A stretch of DNA of 6,801 nucleotides from contig JBAZMG010000052.1 in assembly GCA_041649895.1 (NCBI GenBank), forward strand, positions 1 to 6,801, read 5' to 3'. The notes below the pieces were generated by a model, which saw only the letters and a list, made by a program, of their open reading frames with translations, was not told the DNA's origin and did not search any database. This document shows, one piece after another, positions 5,675-6,801 of this stretch; the first letter of the stretch is position 1; the number at the start of each line of letters is the position of its first letter. This DNA comes from STD1-204 sp041649895 (GTDB taxonomy: Bacteria > Patescibacteriota > Minisyncoccia > Minisyncoccales > Minisyncoccaceae). Both the position numbers and the translations under genes were made by a program.

Positions 5675-6561
5675 TTTTTTGCAGCTGTCGCCGGTGCCGG
5701 CATTATCATGCTCAGCCCGCTACCCGCGTTGCCCCCCATTGGCATCGGGACATATATCGCGTTCTGGTTATTCTTGATTGCGTCGATGTAGTTCAAGGTC
5801 AGGATTTCGGGCGTCAACGACGGTCTCATTCTTTCATTTGCCCGCGCTTTCCCATCAGCATCGATAAACGCTACCTCGGCCTCTTGCTTCTTCTTTTGAA
5901 TGACGAATACCATTCCTTCAGCGTCTTGTTTGGCAACAATCTTCCGGGAGATGGATCCTTCGACTTGCGCGTCAAATTTAGTTCCACGCAACCAGACTGA
6001 TTCGATGACAATTCCCCTTGGAGCCATTTCTTTCGTTAGCCGGGTCTGGACATCATTTTGGATCTGTGTTGCCTGGCCGGTGTAGATGTCTTCAGCGGTC
6101 CACCGCTTCACTTCATCACGTAAGATACCCATAAATGTCGGGGTTATCAAGGTGTCGAAGTATTCTCCGGAAACTGTCATATAGATCTCTCTGACTTTTG
6201 CCGGTTCAAGATGCCAAGTTACGCTTACATCGCAGACGGCCTCCAAACCTTCTTTAGTAAGCGTTCGGCGTATATCCGCGTATTCATACTGCCGGGTTTT
6301 GGTTTCCATCACATGCATTCCGGATAATGGAGAAATCCAATAGAAACCGGGCATATATGTTTTGTCTTCGACTTGTCCGAATGTGTCCACCACGCCCACG
6401 CTTCCCGCGGGTACAGTTTTGGCAGAAAGCCAGCCACCTACGACAACAATAACCACAAAAATGGCCAAGATCATTAGGACGGCCCCTGCTGAAATACGAG
6501 GTCCTCTGTTACTCATTAGCATCAACTCTTTTTGGTTCTCAAGGATCTCTGATCCAATCAT
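5671..6561 (-). CDS. SPFH/Band 7 (prohibitin-like) membrane protein
   Basis: A 296-residue protein of the stomatin/prohibitin/HflK/HflC/flotillin superfamily, which forms large membrane-bound rings that organise membrane domains or control proteases. A basic N-terminus (SNRGPR) precedes one transmembrane helix (about 25-45). The SPFH domain follows, starting PAGSVGVVDTFGQVEDKTYMPGFYWI (51-76), with TKEGLEAVCDVSVTWHLEP (102-120) and PRGIVIESVWLRG (181-193). A charged helical region comes next (about 205-245, KQDAEGMVFVIQKKKQEAE) and a tail YVPMPMGG...SGLSMIMPAP. The positive-inside rule puts the SPFH domain outside, as in HflK/HflC. The ATG at 6559-6561 is chosen because it lies 13 bases after a promoter -10 box; ATG at 6520-6522 or 6514-6516 (MSNRGP, with a weak AAAGAG 9 bases upstream) is a real alternative. 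The zero-frame stop is TGA directly after a slippery heptamer, and a -1-frame tail follows. No NfeD partner is adjacent. Confidence 0.92.
   Translation of the reverse strand: MIGSEILENQKELMLMSNRGPRISAGAVLMILAIFVVIVVVGGWLSAKTVPAGSVGVVDTFGQVEDKTYMPGFYWISPLSGMHVMETKTRQYEYADIRRTLTKEGLEAVCDVSVTWHLEPAKVREIYMTVSGEYFDTLITPTFMGILRDEVKRWTAEDIYTGQATQIQNDVQTRLTKEMAPRGIVIESVWLRGTKFDAQVEGSISRKIVAKQDAEGMVFVIQKKKQEAEVAFIDADGKARANERMRPSLTPEILTLNYIDAIKNNQNAIYVPMPMGGNAGSGLSMIMPAPATAAKN
5674..5680 (-). promoter_or_regulatory. Candidate -1 ribosomal frameshift site, A AAA AAC followed by TGA
   Basis: In the SPFH frame the codons are GCA AAA AAC TGA, so the heptamer A AAA AAC fits the X XXY YYZ slippery pattern exactly and in phase, with the stop codon next to it. 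After a -1 slip translation continues CTG ACA CGC into the 51-codon tail. A AAA AAC is a classical -1 site, although in E. coli A AAA AAG works better. Six A in a row also allow polymerase slippage; one added A would give the same fusion. Confidence 0.6.
6543..6555. repeat. Short perfect inverted repeat near the SPFH start
   Basis: GGATC-TCT-GATCC (5-bp arms, 3-base loop). It lies just after the upstream ATG (6561) and about 27 bases before the alternative ATG at 6516. If translation begins at 6516 it would be a hairpin in the 5' leader; otherwise it is coding. It could be an operator or nothing. Confidence 0.3.
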
Positions 6562-6574
6562 TGAACTGATGAGT

Positions 6575-6603
6575 GTTATTGCATAAATATTTAAATATGT
6601 CAA
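6575..6603 (-). promoter_or_regulatory. Promoter of the SPFH gene
   Basis: On the minus strand, a perfect TTGACA (6598-6603), a 17-base spacer and AATAAC (6575-6580), with the extended -10 triplet TGC (6581-6583). Transcription should start near 6568. The distance from -10 to ATG (13 bases to 6561) is the same as for the consensus promoter of the downstream membrane protein gene. The TTG at 6601-6603, open in frame with the gene, is the first triplet of this -35 box and so is unlikely to be a start codon. Confidence 0.65.
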
Positions 6604-6676
6604 TAGGAAATCCTGTTTAAGGTTTTCCCGGATTTAGTTAATAAAGGAAGCGGTTTTTTGATTATTTGCTTTGCCC

Positions 6677-6704
6677 TTGATTTTATCTGGTTTTTTGCTA
6701 AAAT
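6677..6704 (+). promoter_or_regulatory. Promoter of the tRNA-Met gene
   Basis: TTGATT (6677-6682), a 16-base spacer and TAAAAT (6699-6704), with extended -10 TGC at 6696-6698. Start of transcription would be near 6711, a few bases before the tRNA. The rest of the gap 6604-6676 holds an imperfect inverted repeat (6606-6628) and no gene. Confidence 0.6.
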
Positions 6705-6716
6705 ACTAATATTCGC

Positions 6717-6787
6717 AGCGGTTTAGAGGAGTAGTACCTCGCCAGTCTCATAAGCTGGAGACCCTGGTGCAATTCCAGGAACCGCAA
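6717..6787 (+). tRNA. tRNA-Met (anticodon CAU), possibly the initiator
   Basis: A cloverleaf folds by eye: acceptor 6717-6723 with 6780-6786 (pairs 2-7 perfect, position 1:72 A/A unpaired), T8 and A9, D stem GAGG/CCTC, anticodon stem CCAGT/GCTGG, loop CTCATAA with CAT at 6749-6751, variable AGAC, T stem CCTGG/CCAGG, discriminator A at 6787. CCA is not encoded. Two features fit a bacterial initiator: the mismatch at 1:72 and the A11-U24 pair. The three G-C pairs at 29-31/39-41 are absent (A-U, G-C, U-G), which fits an elongator better. The D loop is AGTAGTA and the T loop TGCAATT, so the usual G18 and U55 are both replaced (A18, G55) while G19-C56 is kept. Met is the likely identity; an Ile-lysidine species is less likely. 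Confidence 0.85.
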
Positions 6788-6801
6788 CATTTTTAGTGGG
6801 G

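Noticed and set aside
6601..6603. TTG as start of the SPFH gene, adding 14 residues
   Set aside because: It coincides with the -35 box TTGACA of a well-spaced promoter, so it should not be transcribed; later ATG codons fit better.
6606..6628. Imperfect hairpin GGAAATCC/GGTTTTCC between SPFH and tRNA genes
   Set aside because: It has a T/T mismatch and no U-tract on either strand, so it does not qualify as a terminator; no other role is evident.
1..6801. CRISPR array, insertion sequence, attachment site or defence cassette
   Set aside because: No regularly spaced direct repeats, transposase motifs or terminal inverted repeats were seen on either strand.

Overview
The window looks like chromosomal DNA from a bacterium of moderate to low GC, most likely a reduced-genome lineage of the Candidate Phyla Radiation (Patescibacteria/Parcubacteria type). 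The reasons are a bacterial-type PheS, an unusually short PheT without the usual tRNA-binding OB domain, sigma70-like promoters with TAAAAT or TATAAT -10 boxes, almost no Shine-Dalgarno sequences, and a tRNA gene without encoded CCA. This placement is an inference; no rRNA or other phylogenetic marker is present.

Left part (1-3052, minus strand): the pheS-pheT operon for phenylalanyl-tRNA synthetase. pheT runs off the left edge only a few codons short of its expected end. A compact divergent intergenic region (3053-3185) carries one promoter for pheS and one for the plus-strand gene at 3186-3812, a DedA-family membrane protein. That gene converges with a minus-strand gene, and the two overlap by 11 bases inside a bidirectional terminator hairpin.

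Middle part (3802-5486, minus strand): a consensus promoter (TTGACA-17-TATAAT) drives a protein of unknown function with a C-terminal pair of membrane segments (4536-5444). It is followed, without a convincing terminator, by a protein made of two tandem MazG-like domains, each with a Cys-rich knuckle. Only the second domain keeps the metal-binding residues.

Right part (5488-6801): an SPFH/prohibitin-like protein (5671-6561, minus) ends at a TGA placed directly after the slippery heptamer A AAA AAC. A -1 shift there opens a 51-codon extension: a Ser/Pro/Thr-rich linker, a PGFG motif, a hydrophobic segment and a KKKR tail. This has the layout of a PGF-CTERM-like sorting signal. The extension stops 2 bases before a strong intrinsic terminator. 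The best reading is that the locus encodes two isoforms, or is one base away from doing so. The window closes with a divergently placed plus-strand tRNA-Met(CAU) gene that has unusual elbow and acceptor positions.

The main lead is the SPFH gene with its -1-frame sorting-signal-like tail. Secondary leads are the half-degenerate tandem MazG-like protein, the odd tRNA-Met, and the near-leaderless gene organisation.
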